Assembly (NCBI GenBank): GCA_048213135.1
Contig: PS015010.1
Span: 682,001 to 746,000 of the forward strand
Direction of reading: 5' to 3'
Length of the DNA stretch: 64,000 nt
From: Reclinomonas americana ATCC 50394
Taxonomy: Eukaryota; Jakobida; Jakobea; Jakobida
Positions 1-9,985 of the stretch are shown here, one piece after another. The position numbers and the translations under genes were made by a program. Numbering within the stretch: position 1 is the stretch's first letter; every line of letters starts with the position of its first letter. The notes beneath the pieces are model-generated. The model was not told where the DNA came from. It was given only the letters and a program-made list of their open reading frames with translations, and did not search any database.

Positions 1-1
1 G

Positions 2-1134
2 TTTACGACCGGTCGTTTTAATGACCAGTTTGAAAAAGAACTGGCCCGTTATATCGGCGTAAAGCATGTACTAACTACGAATTCTGGCTCTTCTGCTAAC
101 CTCCTGGCTGTTGCCACACTTACTGCCGAAGAGCTTGGGGAAAGGGCAATAAGGTCCGGGGATGAAGTGATTACTGTCGCTGCGTCATTTCCAACTACCG
201 TTAACCCCTGGATTACCTATGGTGTCGTACCCGTATTTGTAGACCTTGAAATACCTTATTATAATATAGATGTTCAATACCTGGAAGCTGCGTTAAGCCC
301 GAAAACGAAAGCCATCATGGTCGCCCATACACTGGGTAATCCTTTTAACCTTGGTGTCGTCGCTGATTTCGCCAAGAAGAATAATCTTTGGCTGATCGAG
401 GATTGCTGTGATGCCTTGGGAGCTACTTACGGAAGCAGGCATGTTGGTACTTACGGTGATATTGGGACACTGAGTTTTTACCCGGCTCACCACATCACGA
501 TGGGAGAAGGTGGGGCGGTCTTTACTTCAAATTCCAAGTTAAAAAAATAACGGAATCTTTCAGGGATTGGGGACGCGACTGCTGGTGTGCCTCAGGTAAG
601 GACAATACCTGCGGAAAGAGATTTGAATGGCAGCTTGGCGATCTCCCTTATGGTTACGACCATAAGTATATCTATTCACACCTGGGCTATAACCTGAAAA
701 TCACAGATATGCAGGCAGCCCTGGGTGTTGCGCAATTGAAAAAACTACCGGGGTTTATCGATAAGCGAAGGCACAATTTTGAACGTCTTAAATCCGGCCT
801 GTCAAAGTTTTCAGATAAACTGGTACTTCCTGAAGCAACCCCGAATTCTAATCCATCATGGTTTGGGTTCCTGATTACTATTAAAGAAGGCAAGGGGATA
901 TCCCGTAATGAACTGGTCGCTCACCTGTCGAAAAATAACATCGGCACCCGTTTGCTATTTGCCGGTGATTTACGTAAGCAACCTTATTTCAAACAGTATC
1001 CTTACCGGGAGGTAGGAAACTTTGCCGCTACAGAGATCATTCTGAATAATACATTCTGGATTGGTGTAACACCTATGATCAATGATGAAATGATTGATTT
1101 TGTAATTGGTGTTTTTAATGAAGTGTTAATATAA
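2..1134 (+). pseudogene. rfbH: CDP-4-keto-6-deoxyglucose-3-dehydrase (RfbH/AscC type), frameshifted and 5'-partial
   Basis: A DegT/DnrJ/EryC1-fold enzyme open from the left edge. The family (E1) removes the C3 hydroxyl of CDP-4-keto-6-deoxyglucose, using PMP and a [2Fe-2S] cluster, on the way to CDP-3,6-dideoxyhexoses. Two features separate it from ordinary aminotransferases. The PLP lysine position holds His ([14 protein letters not shown]), and a cysteine cluster (DCWCASGKDNTCGKRF) follows. The frame breaks at an A7 run (541-547), giving TAA at 548-550. Restoring one A rejoins the frame to the stop at 1134 with no other lesion. This could be a sequencing or assembly indel, a slippage site, or a recent loss. 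The next gene starts 8 nt later, so it heads the operon visible here. Family identity is confident; functional state is unknown. Confidence 0.85.
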
Positions 1135-1142
1135 GAATTATC

Positions 1143-2195
1143 ATGCTCAGGAATATCCTTCATCCCATAGTGTATGCTGACGTAGAGAAAATAGTATCCG
1201 GAGGTCTTCTGTGGGACCGGGTTGCTGATAAGACCATACTGATATCCGGTGCCAATGGCTTCCTGGCTTCGTACCTGGTTTATTCTTTTTTACTGGCGAA
1301 TGAAATAAAAAAGACGAATTGTAAGGTCATCGCGGTTTGCAGGAGCAGGGACAATGCCGATAAAAAATTCAGCGCTTTTTATGAAAGACCTGATTTTAAA
1401 ATACTGGTACAGGATATAAGCGAGATGAATGATTGTGAAGAAAGTCCCCATTTTATTATTCACGCGGCAAGCCAGGCCAGTCCTAAATATTATGGACTCG
1501 ATCCTGTCGGTACCCTGAAAGCTAACGTGGCAGGCACACAGAACCTGCTTGAACTGGCCCGGAAGAATAATACGCTCTCTTTTTTATATTTCAGTTCCAG
1601 TGAAGTGTATGGAATGATGGAAGAATCTAAGCCCATTACTGAAACTGATTTTGGTTACCTGGATATCAGTAATGTAAGGGCGTGTTACGCGGAAAGCAAA
1701 CGAATGGGAGAAGTGATGTGTGTGAGCTGGTGGAAGCAATTCGGTGTTCCTGTGCGGATGGTGAGACCTTTTCATACTTATGGTCCCGGTATGCTGTTGG
1801 ATGACGGAAGGGTATACGCTGATTTCGTCGCCAGTATTGTAGAAGGTAAAGATATCCGGCTTAATAGTGAAGGCACTGCAAAAAGGGCTTTTTGTTACCT
1901 GTCAGACGCGACAATAGCTTTTCTGAAAGTATTACTGGAAGGGGAGGAAGGGCAGGCGTATAATGTCGGCAACCCGGAAGGTGAAAAAAGTATCCTGCAA
2001 CTGGCAGAACTCCTGGTTGGTTTATTTCCGGAAAAGAAACTATCGGTGGTAAAGAATTTTGTACCACCTCCGGGTTATATTGCCAGCAGGGTGTTAAGTA
2101 ATACGCCTTCTATTGAAAAAATAAAAAGCCTGGGATGGATGCCGGAAGTAGGTATTGAAGAAGGATTTACCCGAACTGTAAACAGCTATCTATGA
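1143..2195 (+). CDS. NAD-dependent epimerase/dehydratase (extended SDR), nucleotide-sugar reductase or decarboxylase
   Basis: A 350-residue extended short-chain dehydrogenase. The Rossmann motif is GANGFLAS (residues 36-43; the third Gly is replaced by Ala). The substrate loop is SSSEVYG (151-157) and the catalytic pair is Tyr182-x3-Lys186 (YAESK). The C-terminal part carries the nucleotide-sugar binding region typical of UDP-xylose synthase and CDP-abequose/paratose synthase relatives. Directly behind an RfbH-type dehydrase, such an SDR would be expected to reduce or epimerise the CDP-4-keto-3,6-dideoxy sugar; that assignment is inference from context. Its stop overlaps the next start by 4 nt (ATGA), so the two are translationally coupled. 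Confidence 0.85.
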   Translation: MLRNILHPIVYADVEKIVSGGLLWDRVADKTILISGANGFLASYLVYSFLLANEIKKTNCKVIAVCRSRDNADKKFSAFYERPDFKILVQDISEMNDCEESPHFIIHAASQASPKYYGLDPVGTLKANVAGTQNLLELARKNNTLSFLYFSSSEVYGMMEESKPITETDFGYLDISNVRACYAESKRMGEVMCVSWWKQFGVPVRMVRPFHTYGPGMLLDDGRVYADFVASIVEGKDIRLNSEGTAKRAFCYLSDATIAFLKVLLEGEEGQAYNVGNPEGEKSILQLAELLVGLFPEKKLSVVKNFVPPPGYIASRVLSNTPSIEKIKSLGWMPEVGIEEGFTRTVNSYL

Positions 2196-3121
2196 ATTTA
2201 AAAGATATAAAAGAAACCTATAAGAGTGGAAAGATCAATAAATGGGAGTATATCGATAAGATGTACGCTGTTCATGCTACCCTGTTCGCATACAGCAAGT
2301 ATATTGAAGATACCAATATATCGGCGATAGAAATAAAAGATGAAAAAGTGATCATGACATTCCGTGATTCGGGCGTCAGGTTGCTTTGCGTGGAAAATGA
2401 CAAAAGGCTGGCACCCATGGATACGCTGAACTTTGGGAGCTATGAGTTGGCCGAACTCGCACTGCAACAGAGCATGATCAAGGATGGAATGATCGTTTTT
2501 GATATCGGAGCCAACTTCGGATGGTATGCCGTGCATATTGCCAAAGCGAGGCCCGGCTGCACTGTTCATTCTTTTGAACCATTCCCGGCCACTTTCAGGT
2601 ATCTCAATGAGAACATCGGACTCAACGCGATCAAAAATATCGTGACACATAATTTCGGTTTTTCTGATGAGAAAGGACAACACCGCTTTTTTATTGACCC
2701 GGCGCTTTCCGTAAATGCCAGCCTGGTAAATGTAAGCGGTTCAACTGAGGTGATCGAGGCGATATGTGATTTTGAAACACTGGATAACTATTGCTACGAT
2801 ACGTCACTTTTTCCCGACCTGATCAAGTGTGATGTGGAAGGTGCTGAATGGCTTGTATGTAAAGGAGGTTTACGCCTGCTGAATGACAAGCAACCTATTG
2901 TTTTTGCAGAAATGCTGCGTAAGTGGGCAGCGAAATTTAATTATCACCCGAATGATATTATCGGACTTTTCAGGGAGATAGGATATAAGTGTTTTGCAAT
3001 CGAAGACGGTTCAATTTACAGGATTGAAGAAGTAACAGAGGAAACGAGGGCTACTAATTATATTTTCCTTCACCCGGTTCGTCATGCCGATGAGATCAGC
3101 CGGGTACAAAATAAGAACTGA
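2192..3121 (+). CDS. FkbM family SAM-dependent methyltransferase
   Basis: A 309-residue protein whose first ~90 residues are unassigned, followed by a class I methyltransferase core. The SAM loop is DIGANFGWY (104-112), the acidic strand end is SFEPFP (127-132), and the FkbM signature DLIKCDVEGAE follows near residue 210. FkbM enzymes usually O-methylate hydroxyls of sugars or polyketides. Inside a polysaccharide operon the likely substrate is a sugar in the repeat unit or a capping sugar. No signal peptide or membrane segment is visible, so it is cytoplasmic. It overlaps the upstream gene by 4 nt and the downstream transketolase gene by 1 nt (TGATG). Confidence 0.85.
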   Translation: MNLKDIKETYKSGKINKWEYIDKMYAVHATLFAYSKYIEDTNISAIEIKDEKVIMTFRDSGVRLLCVENDKRLAPMDTLNFGSYELAELALQQSMIKDGMIVFDIGANFGWYAVHIAKARPGCTVHSFEPFPATFRYLNENIGLNAIKNIVTHNFGFSDEKGQHRFFIDPALSVNASLVNVSGSTEVIEAICDFETLDNYCYDTSLFPDLIKCDVEGAEWLVCKGGLRLLNDKQPIVFAEMLRKWAAKFNYHPNDIIGLFREIGYKCFAIEDGSIYRIEEVTEETRATNYIFLHPVRHADEISRVQNKN

Positions 3122-3909
3122 TGAATAGTATTGAATTTGCCGCTGAAGTACGTAAGCATACGCTTGATATGATCTATCACGCAAAAGCCTCGCATATTGG
3201 GGGCGCATTTTCTATGGCAGATATCCTTGCTGTGTTGTACAATGATATTCTTACCCTGGACACTCACGATCCCAGCTCACCATCCCGCGACAGGTTCCTG
3301 CTTTCAAAAGGGCATGCTTGTACAAGTCTGTACGCAACCCTGGCCATCAGGGGATTTTTCCCGGTAGAGGAACTCCGGTCTTATTCACTGGATGGCAGTT
3401 ATTTCATGTCTCATGCCAGTCATAAAGTGCCGGGAGTGGAATTGTCGACGGGTAGTCTCGGGCATGCACTTCCTGTAGCCTGCGGCATTGCGCTGGCAGC
3501 TAAAAGAACTAACAAGCCTTTCCATATTTATGTCCTGGTTAGCGACGGAGAACTGGATGAAGGATCGAACTGGGAAGCCATTCTTTTTGCAGCGCATCAT
3601 CGGCTTTCCAACCTCACATGCATTGTCGACTATAATAAAATACAGAGCTTTGGCAGGGTAGAAGAAGTGATCGGGTTAGAACCTCTTGATAAAAAGATGG
3701 AAAGTTTCAACTGGCAGGTAAGTCAAATTGACGGCCATGACCATGAACAAATCCTTAGCCAGTTCACAGCACTAAAAGGAGATCAACCCAAGTGCATCAT
3801 CGCTCATACCGTGAAAGGCAAAGGCGTAGACTTCATGGAGAATGACTTGCAATGGCATTATAAATCGCCATCACCCGATCAATTTACAGCGGCAAAAAAT
3901 CAATTATAA
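3121..3909 (+). CDS. Transketolase-like protein, N-terminal (TPP pyrophosphate-binding) subunit
   Basis: A 262-residue protein covering only the PP domain of transketolase. Recognisable elements are SHIGGAFS (His25), LSKGHA (His65), GSLGHALP (111-118) and the thiamine-diphosphate/Mg motif starting SDGELDEGSN (141-150) and ending DYNK (170-173). The Pyr and C-terminal domains are in the next gene, 4 nt away, so the pair forms a split two-subunit enzyme. Split transketolases occur in archaea and in several antibiotic and polysaccharide clusters. Placed here between sugar-modifying and glycosyltransferase genes, it is more likely a dedicated two-carbon transfer enzyme for a branched sugar than the central pentose-phosphate enzyme; that role is inference. 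Confidence 0.88.
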   Translation: MNSIEFAAEVRKHTLDMIYHAKASHIGGAFSMADILAVLYNDILTLDTHDPSSPSRDRFLLSKGHACTSLYATLAIRGFFPVEELRSYSLDGSYFMSHASHKVPGVELSTGSLGHALPVACGIALAAKRTNKPFHIYVLVSDGELDEGSNWEAILFAAHHRLSNLTCIVDYNKIQSFGRVEEVIGLEPLDKKMESFNWQVSQIDGHDHEQILSQFTALKGDQPKCIIAHTVKGKGVDFMENDLQWHYKSPSPDQFTAAKNQL

Positions 3910-3913
3910 TCCC

Positions 3914-4804
3914 ATGCGTACAGCGTTCATTAATCACCTGGTAGAGAAGGCCCGCGTCAATGACAAGATTTTTCTTGTGGTCGGGGACCTGGGTTATTCA
4001 GTTGTGGAACCTTTTGCCGACCAATTTCCCGACCGGTTCCTGAATGCAGGAATAGCCGAACAGAATATGACGGGTATTGCGGCAGGGCTGGCGATGGAAG
4101 GATATTCCGTATTTACGTATTCCATAGCGAACTTCCCAACATTAAGATGTATGGAACAGATCCGCTATGATGTATGTTATCACGATCTTGATGTGAAGAT
4201 CGTTTCCGTAGGCGGCGGCTATGCTTATGGCTCCCTTGGCGCTTCCCATCATGGAACGGAAGATCTGGGTATGCTGAGAACGATACCCAACCTCATCGTT
4301 ACCGCTCCGGCCGATCCTATTGAAACGCGGGCAGTGCTTTCCACGTTGCTGGATAAACCTTCACCGGCCTATATACGTTTAGGAAAGGCAGGAGAGCCGC
4401 TCGTACACAGTACGGAACTCGAACTGCCGGTGGGAAAGGCCATTTGTTTCCGCCCCGGGAAAAATACAGCCGTATTATCGACGGGTGCTATGCTGCATTA
4501 TGTTACGGAGACCGTTGCGGCCAGGCACGAAGAGTATGGTATTTACAGTTTTCCCTATATCAAACCAATGGACCTTGAAATGCTCAGTCATATTGCTCTT
4601 TCTTATGATAGTATTATCACTATTGAAGAGCACCAAAGGAGCGGAGGGTTTGGTTCCGCAATACTTGAAGGCTTACACGACCTGGCAGAAACAAAACGTA
4701 TAGACCGTATACCTTTTGTGCGCCGGGTGGCTATACCGGATACCTTTACCGTTACCGCAGGTTCGCAAAATTACCTGCGAAACACGCTTGGCCTGAAGAT
4801 ATAA
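3914..4804 (+). CDS. Transketolase-like protein, C-terminal (Pyr plus C domain) subunit
   Basis: A 296-residue partner of the preceding subunit. The start at 3914 is chosen because the product then begins at the first Pyr-domain strand; an upstream extension to 3842 would overlap the previous gene by 68 nt. The catalytic glutamate that activates thiamine diphosphate is in GIAEQNM (Glu49). The substrate-side histidine loop GASHHGTED follows, and the C-terminal domain has EEHQRSGGFG, as in transketolase and DXS relatives. Together with 3121-3909 it makes a complete TPP enzyme. The acceptor may be the 4-keto-dideoxy sugar made by the RfbH branch, but nothing in the sequence proves it. Confidence 0.87.
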   Translation: MRTAFINHLVEKARVNDKIFLVVGDLGYSVVEPFADQFPDRFLNAGIAEQNMTGIAAGLAMEGYSVFTYSIANFPTLRCMEQIRYDVCYHDLDVKIVSVGGGYAYGSLGASHHGTEDLGMLRTIPNLIVTAPADPIETRAVLSTLLDKPSPAYIRLGKAGEPLVHSTELELPVGKAICFRPGKNTAVLSTGAMLHYVTETVAARHEEYGIYSFPYIKPMDLEMLSHIALSYDSIITIEEHQRSGGFGSAILEGLHDLAETKRIDRIPFVRRVAIPDTFTVTAGSQNYLRNTLGLKI

Positions 4805-4819
4805 AACCAGTAAACGCAT

Positions 4820-5824
4820 ATGTCCTCTCCTTTACTGACCATAGCAATACCTACTTACAACAGGGCCAATTTTCTCGATCTGTGTCTGCAGCAGTTTTGT
4901 AAACAGGTGCAGGAATGTGCTGATACCCCGATAGAACTGATCGTTTCCGATAATTGCTCAACAGACGATACCCAGGCGGTTATCGGGAAATACCGGGCGA
5001 ATTATTCCTGGATCACTGCTCACCGGCATGATGAAAATATCGGCGCTGACGGCAATTTTGAGTGGTGCTTTCGGAATGCGAACGGCACGTATTTATGGAT
5101 CTTCGGTGATGATGACCTGCTCCTCGACAACAAGTTGAATGAGATCGTTCAAATACTTAAAGCAGAAGGGCCCGATACGCTTTTTGTAAAAGGGTATGGA
5201 TATGAGAGGGATTATATAAAGGAATACCCGGTCAAAAAACCGGTGGTCCGGAAAAAAAGGTATCGCTCCTTTACAGGATACCGGCAGTATATTGCGAACG
5301 TACATTATAATGTGACTTTCGCATCAGGTAACATCATCAATAAAAAAAATCTCCCGCCCGGTATAGACACAAGAAGATTCATAGGATCTAACCTAAATCA
5401 TTTAATTTGGGTGTTGGAAAATCTCATCCGGGGTAAAAAATTCGGCCTCCTGAATGAAAATGTAATGGCCATCAGGGTCAATAATACAGGAGGGTATAAA
5501 CTGTTCGAAACCTTTGGGAAGAATATGAATGATATCATGACATATATGAAGGAGGAACGCGGGATGCCCAACTATATACGCCGGGTTATAAACTATAATG
5601 TGCTGTTGAGCTTTTTCCCTCCCTATGTCCTTGCTTTCAGAAAGAATGCATCAGGGAAATTCCACCAGGAATCTCCCCGGGCCATCTTATCTGCACAATA
5701 CAGGAGTAACTTGTGGTATTGGATCTTTGTAGTGCCTCTGTTCCTTCTTCCGACCGCTATCGGAAGTTTCTATAATCAACACATTCTTTACAATATAAAC
5801 CGGGTAAAAAATGTCTTTCTTTGA
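4820..5824 (+). CDS. Family 2 glycosyltransferase
   Basis: A 334-residue GT-A enzyme. The N-terminus has the family opening LLTIAIPTYNRANFLD, then VSDNCSTDDT and the metal/nucleotide-binding DDD triad in WIFGDDDLLL (97-99). The C-terminus ends in a hydrophobic stretch (WYWIFVVPLFLLPTAIGSFY) likely to anchor it at the inner face of the cytoplasmic membrane, where undecaprenyl-linked units are built. Donor and acceptor cannot be read from sequence. Its last 14 nt overlap the start of the acyltransferase gene, a sign of coupled translation. Confidence 0.87.
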   Translation: MSSPLLTIAIPTYNRANFLDLCLQQFCKQVQECADTPIELIVSDNCSTDDTQAVIGKYRANYSWITAHRHDENIGADGNFEWCFRNANGTYLWIFGDDDLLLDNKLNEIVQILKAEGPDTLFVKGYGYERDYIKEYPVKKPVVRKKRYRSFTGYRQYIANVHYNVTFASGNIINKKNLPPGIDTRRFIGSNLNHLIWVLENLIRGKKFGLLNENVMAIRVNNTGGYKLFETFGKNMNDIMTYMKEERGMPNYIRRVINYNVLLSFFPPYVLAFRKNASGKFHQESPRAILSAQYRSNLWYWIFVVPLFLLPTAIGSFYNQHILYNINRVKNVFL

Positions 5825-6401
5825 TTGGACCCGCAGGGTGACTAAAAAATCCGGTGATAAGATCAGTTTCCTGCTGTGGAAGATGCTGGACAAGCCTCTC
5901 TTTGCAACAATCGGTGGAGGGGTGAATATGGGGCGGAACAGGACCATCGTTAATCACAGGTACATACATATCGGGAATAAATTCCGGGCGCTGGCCAGGT
6001 TGCGTATTGAAGCTATCCACGCATTTCACAGCCAGTCTTTTACACCAACGATCATCATTGGACATAATGTTATTTTTAATACAGATGTACATATCGCCTG
6101 TATCGACCGGGTTGAGATCGGGGATAATGTTTTAGGAGCGAGCAGAATATTTATTTCCGACCATTTACATGGGGATACAACCCCGGCGTCATTGAAGATC
6201 CCCCCTAACGATCGTATGCTTGTTTCAAAAGGTCCGGTCATTATCGGGGCAAATGTATTGATAGGAGAAGGTGTTTGTATCCTGCCCGGGGTAACGATCG
6301 GGGAAAATTCCGTTATCGGCGCCAACGCTGTAGTGACCAAAAGTTGTCCTCCCAATTCCATTCTGGTCGGGAATCCCGCCCGGGCATTAATAAAGGATTA
6401 A
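5811..6401 (+). CDS. Hexapeptide-repeat O-acyltransferase (left-handed beta-helix, WbbJ/maa type)
   Basis: A 196-residue protein whose second half is a run of hexapeptide repeats (IGANVLIGEGVCILPGVTIG and following). It ends with the conserved SILVGNPARAL tail of sugar and serine O-acetyltransferases. These enzymes act as trimers with acetyl-CoA, and a catalytic His is expected in SDHLHGD (around residue 120). It probably acetylates a sugar of the polysaccharide made by the surrounding operon. The start lies inside the preceding glycosyltransferase gene. Confidence 0.85.
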   Translation: MSFFDWTRRVTKKSGDKISFLLWKMLDKPLFATIGGGVNMGRNRTIVNHRYIHIGNKFRALARLRIEAIHAFHSQSFTPTIIIGHNVIFNTDVHIACIDRVEIGDNVLGASRIFISDHLHGDTTPASLKIPPNDRMLVSKGPVIIGANVLIGEGVCILPGVTIGENSVIGANAVVTKSCPPNSILVGNPARALIKD

Positions 6402-6410
6402 AAGATAAAC

Positions 6411-7694
6411 ATGAACATTGCCTTTACCATAGTAGCCAAAAATTATTTTTCATTTGCCATTACACTTGCCGATTCGTTAAAGAAGACCGATCCTGATCTG
6501 CCATTCTATATTTTTCTCGCAGATGAAGAAGCCGGGCTGCCGGAGAAGTACAGGTCAGCCTATTCCGTGGTGCCCGTTAACAGCCTGGGTATCCCTGTAT
6601 ACAAAGAGATGGCATTCAAATATGACGTTACGGAATTTAACACCGCGGTCAAGCCTTTTGTCATCGATCATCTGTTCACGACCACGAACGCCGGTAAGGT
6701 CATCTATCTCGACCCGGACATCTTTGTGTACCGGTCTTTAACAACAATATATGATATGCTGGAGCAGAGCAGTGTTGTTCTGACTCCCCACTTCCTCGGG
6801 ATGGAGGAAATATATACGGGAAGTAACCCCGAGAAAGAGATCCTTTTTTCAGGGATTTTCAACCTTGGTTTTATCGCATTGCGCAGATCAGACAGGGTAA
6901 AGCTTTTCGTCAACTGGTGGAAGAATAGGTTAGCGGAATATTGTTACGGGGACCGAATGGAATCTTTGCATGTCGATCAGAAATGGATCGATTTCCTGCC
7001 GGCCTTGTTCACACAAAAAGAATTGCTGATATCCCGGCATCCCGGTCTCAATATCGCTTATTGGAACATTCATGAGAGAATGATAGAAAATGACGGACTG
7101 AAAGTCGTTTTAAAGGACGAACCGGGCAATATGTCCGATATCATATTCCTCCATTTTTCAGGGCTTAACCCGCTTGATCCGGGAAGGAATAAGCAGGCAC
7201 CGGGCGTTAATGTGAATGATTATCCGCAATGGCGTCAACTGATCGATGCGTATGCAGCACATGTGCTCCGGAACGATTTCGAAGAATTGTTCAAACTGAA
7301 GTATGCTTATAATGCTTTCGACACCGGGGATCCCGTTCTCCCTTTTCACAGAAGGGTATTCCGCAGGCTACTCGAACTGGAAAGGAAGAATATCTTTGAT
7401 ACCCCGCATGCAGCAGGGGAGGGCAGTTTTTATGCTTTGCTGAAAAAGAACAGGCTCATTGCAGGTTCCGGTGTAAGTATTGAAACAAAAATATCAAAGG
7501 AAAATATTGATGGCTCCGTTAAAAGAATGAAACAGATCAATTTCCTGCTTAAATTTCTTTTGCGGATGGTAGGGCTGAAAAATTATATTACCCTGCTGAG
7601 ATTCTGCCATAAATACTTCAGGCCCGAAAACCAGGTGTTCCTTCTGCAGGAATACAGGAAGATCGCGGAAGAATTATATTTCAAGGTTAGGTAG
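6411..7694 (+). CDS. GT8-like glycosyltransferase
   Basis: A 427-residue protein with a GT-A-like N-terminal domain. It opens MNIAFTIVAKNYFSFAITLA, and a DxD-type metal site lies in VIYLDPDIFVY (Asp101-Pro-Asp103), as in GT8 retaining transferases. A helical C-terminal extension of ~150 residues is unassigned. It starts 9 nt after the acyltransferase gene and closes the + strand operon. It converges on the decayed gmd with a 24-nt gap and no convincing terminator between them. Specific linkage unknown. Confidence 0.75.
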   Translation: MNIAFTIVAKNYFSFAITLADSLKKTDPDLPFYIFLADEEAGLPEKYRSAYSVVPVNSLGIPVYKEMAFKYDVTEFNTAVKPFVIDHLFTTTNAGKVIYLDPDIFVYRSLTTIYDMLEQSSVVLTPHFLGMEEIYTGSNPEKEILFSGIFNLGFIALRRSDRVKLFVNWWKNRLAEYCYGDRMESLHVDQKWIDFLPALFTQKELLISRHPGLNIAYWNIHERMIENDGLKVVLKDEPGNMSDIIFLHFSGLNPLDPGRNKQAPGVNVNDYPQWRQLIDAYAAHVLRNDFEELFKLKYAYNAFDTGDPVLPFHRRVFRRLLELERKNIFDTPHAAGEGSFYALLKKNRLIAGSGVSIETKISKENIDGSVKRMKQINFLLKFLLRMVGLKNYITLLRFCHKYFRPENQVFLLQEYRKIAEELYFKVR

Positions 7695-7718
7695 CTGTAG
7701 TCGCTGTTTGAGCAACGC

Positions 7719-8791
<1,073 letters not shown>

Positions 8792-8860
8792 TTAGCTTTA
8801 TTTTCTTTTTTTTGTAATTACTTTGAATAAAGTAGGGGATAAAATTAAGGTAAAAAAATT

Positions 8861-9985
8861 ATGAAAATAGCGGTCAATTGCTGGGTGCTGAGAAATAAGC
8901 AACTGGATGGAATTGGTTATTTCACTGTCAATACGGTATCGAGAATTATAAGGGATCACCCGGAAGTGCAATTCCAGATTTTATGCGACAAGGGGTATAC
9001 AGAAGCCTATTTTGACGCTCCCAATGTGACCCTGCACAAGATATTTCCTGCCCGCCGCCACCCGGTGTTGTATGTTTTCTTTATGGAATTGGTACTTCCT
9101 TTTTTCCTGAAGAAACAAAAACCCGATGCATTTGTTTCCATGGAAGGATTCCTGAGTCTTTTTTCCGGTTGCCGGCAGTTACCGGTGATACATGATATCA
9201 ATTTCGAGCATCAGCCCGGAGACCTCAAGCTGCAAAACCGGTTGTACTTCCGTTTTTTTTTCAGACGATTCGCCCGTAAGGCAAAGCGTATTGCTACAAT
9301 ATCCGAGTTCAGCAAAAAGGATATAGCCGATCATTACGGGATCGATGCTCACCTTATCGATAACGTTTCCTGCGGTATCAGCAGTAATTTTTCTCCTTTA
9401 CCGGAAGAAGAAAAAAATAAAGTACGTGATAAATGGAGCAATGGGCAGCCTTACTTCTTTTTTGTAGGCTCCATGCATCCGCGTAAAAATATCAAAAGAC
9501 TGCTGCAGGCTTTCGAGCTGTTCAAACGGGAAACAGGATCGGCGTATAAACTCATCCTGGCGGGCTCTATTCTTTGGAGCAAAGCGGAGATAGAAGATAC
9601 ATTCAGGGACAGCATTCATCGCAATGATATCGTCTTCACGGGAAGACTCAGTGACGAAGAATTATCCGCAGTGCTTGGATCGGCATTCGCCCTGAGCTTT
9701 GTACCCATCTTTGAAGGCTTTGGTTTGCCCATAGTGGAAGCCATGCAATGTGATGTACCGGTTATTTGCTCCAATGTAACCTCCATGCCCGAAGTAGCAG
9801 GCGAAGCGGCCGTATTGGTAGATCCTTACAGCATTGAATCGATTGCAGGAGGGTTGAAAAAAATGCAGTATGAAGATGGCCTGGCTGCAGAACTTATTGT
9901 AAAAGGCAGGGAACAGAGAGTGAAATTTTCCTGGGACAATACCGCTGCACTGCTTTGGGCGTCCATTGTTAAAACAGTGCAATAA
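8861..9985 (+). CDS. Family 4 glycosyltransferase (GT-B)
   Basis: A 374-residue GT-B enzyme. The C-terminal nucleotide-sugar domain starts at YFFFVGSMHPRKNIKRLL (near 200) and has the E-x7-E motif as EGFGLPIVE (Glu285 and Glu293), followed by CDVPVICSN and EVAGEAAVLVDP. This pattern matches mannosyl/rhamnosyl-type GT4 enzymes, consistent with the GDP-sugar genes around it. It is transcribed divergently from the gmd remnant across a 72-nt AT-rich gap. Its stop codon (9983-9985) directly abuts the stop of the convergent reductase gene at 9986. Confidence 0.85.
   Translation: MKIAVNCWVLRNKQLDGIGYFTVNTVSRIIRDHPEVQFQILCDKGYTEAYFDAPNVTLHKIFPARRHPVLYVFFMELVLPFFLKKQKPDAFVSMEGFLSLFSGCRQLPVIHDINFEHQPGDLKLQNRLYFRFFFRRFARKAKRIATISEFSKKDIADHYGIDAHLIDNVSCGISSNFSPLPEEEKNKVRDKWSNGQPYFFFVGSMHPRKNIKRLLQAFELFKRETGSAYKLILAGSILWSKAEIEDTFRDSIHRNDIVFTGRLSDEELSAVLGSAFALSFVPIFEGFGLPIVEAMQCDVPVICSNVTSMPEVAGEAAVLVDPYSIESIAGGLKKMQYEDGLAAELIVKGREQRVKFSWDNTAALLWASIVKTVQ

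Noticed and set aside
3121-4804. Frameshifted single transketolase gene
   Set aside because: Each half has its own stop and ATG, 4 nt apart, at the natural domain boundary; this is a split enzyme, not a broken one.
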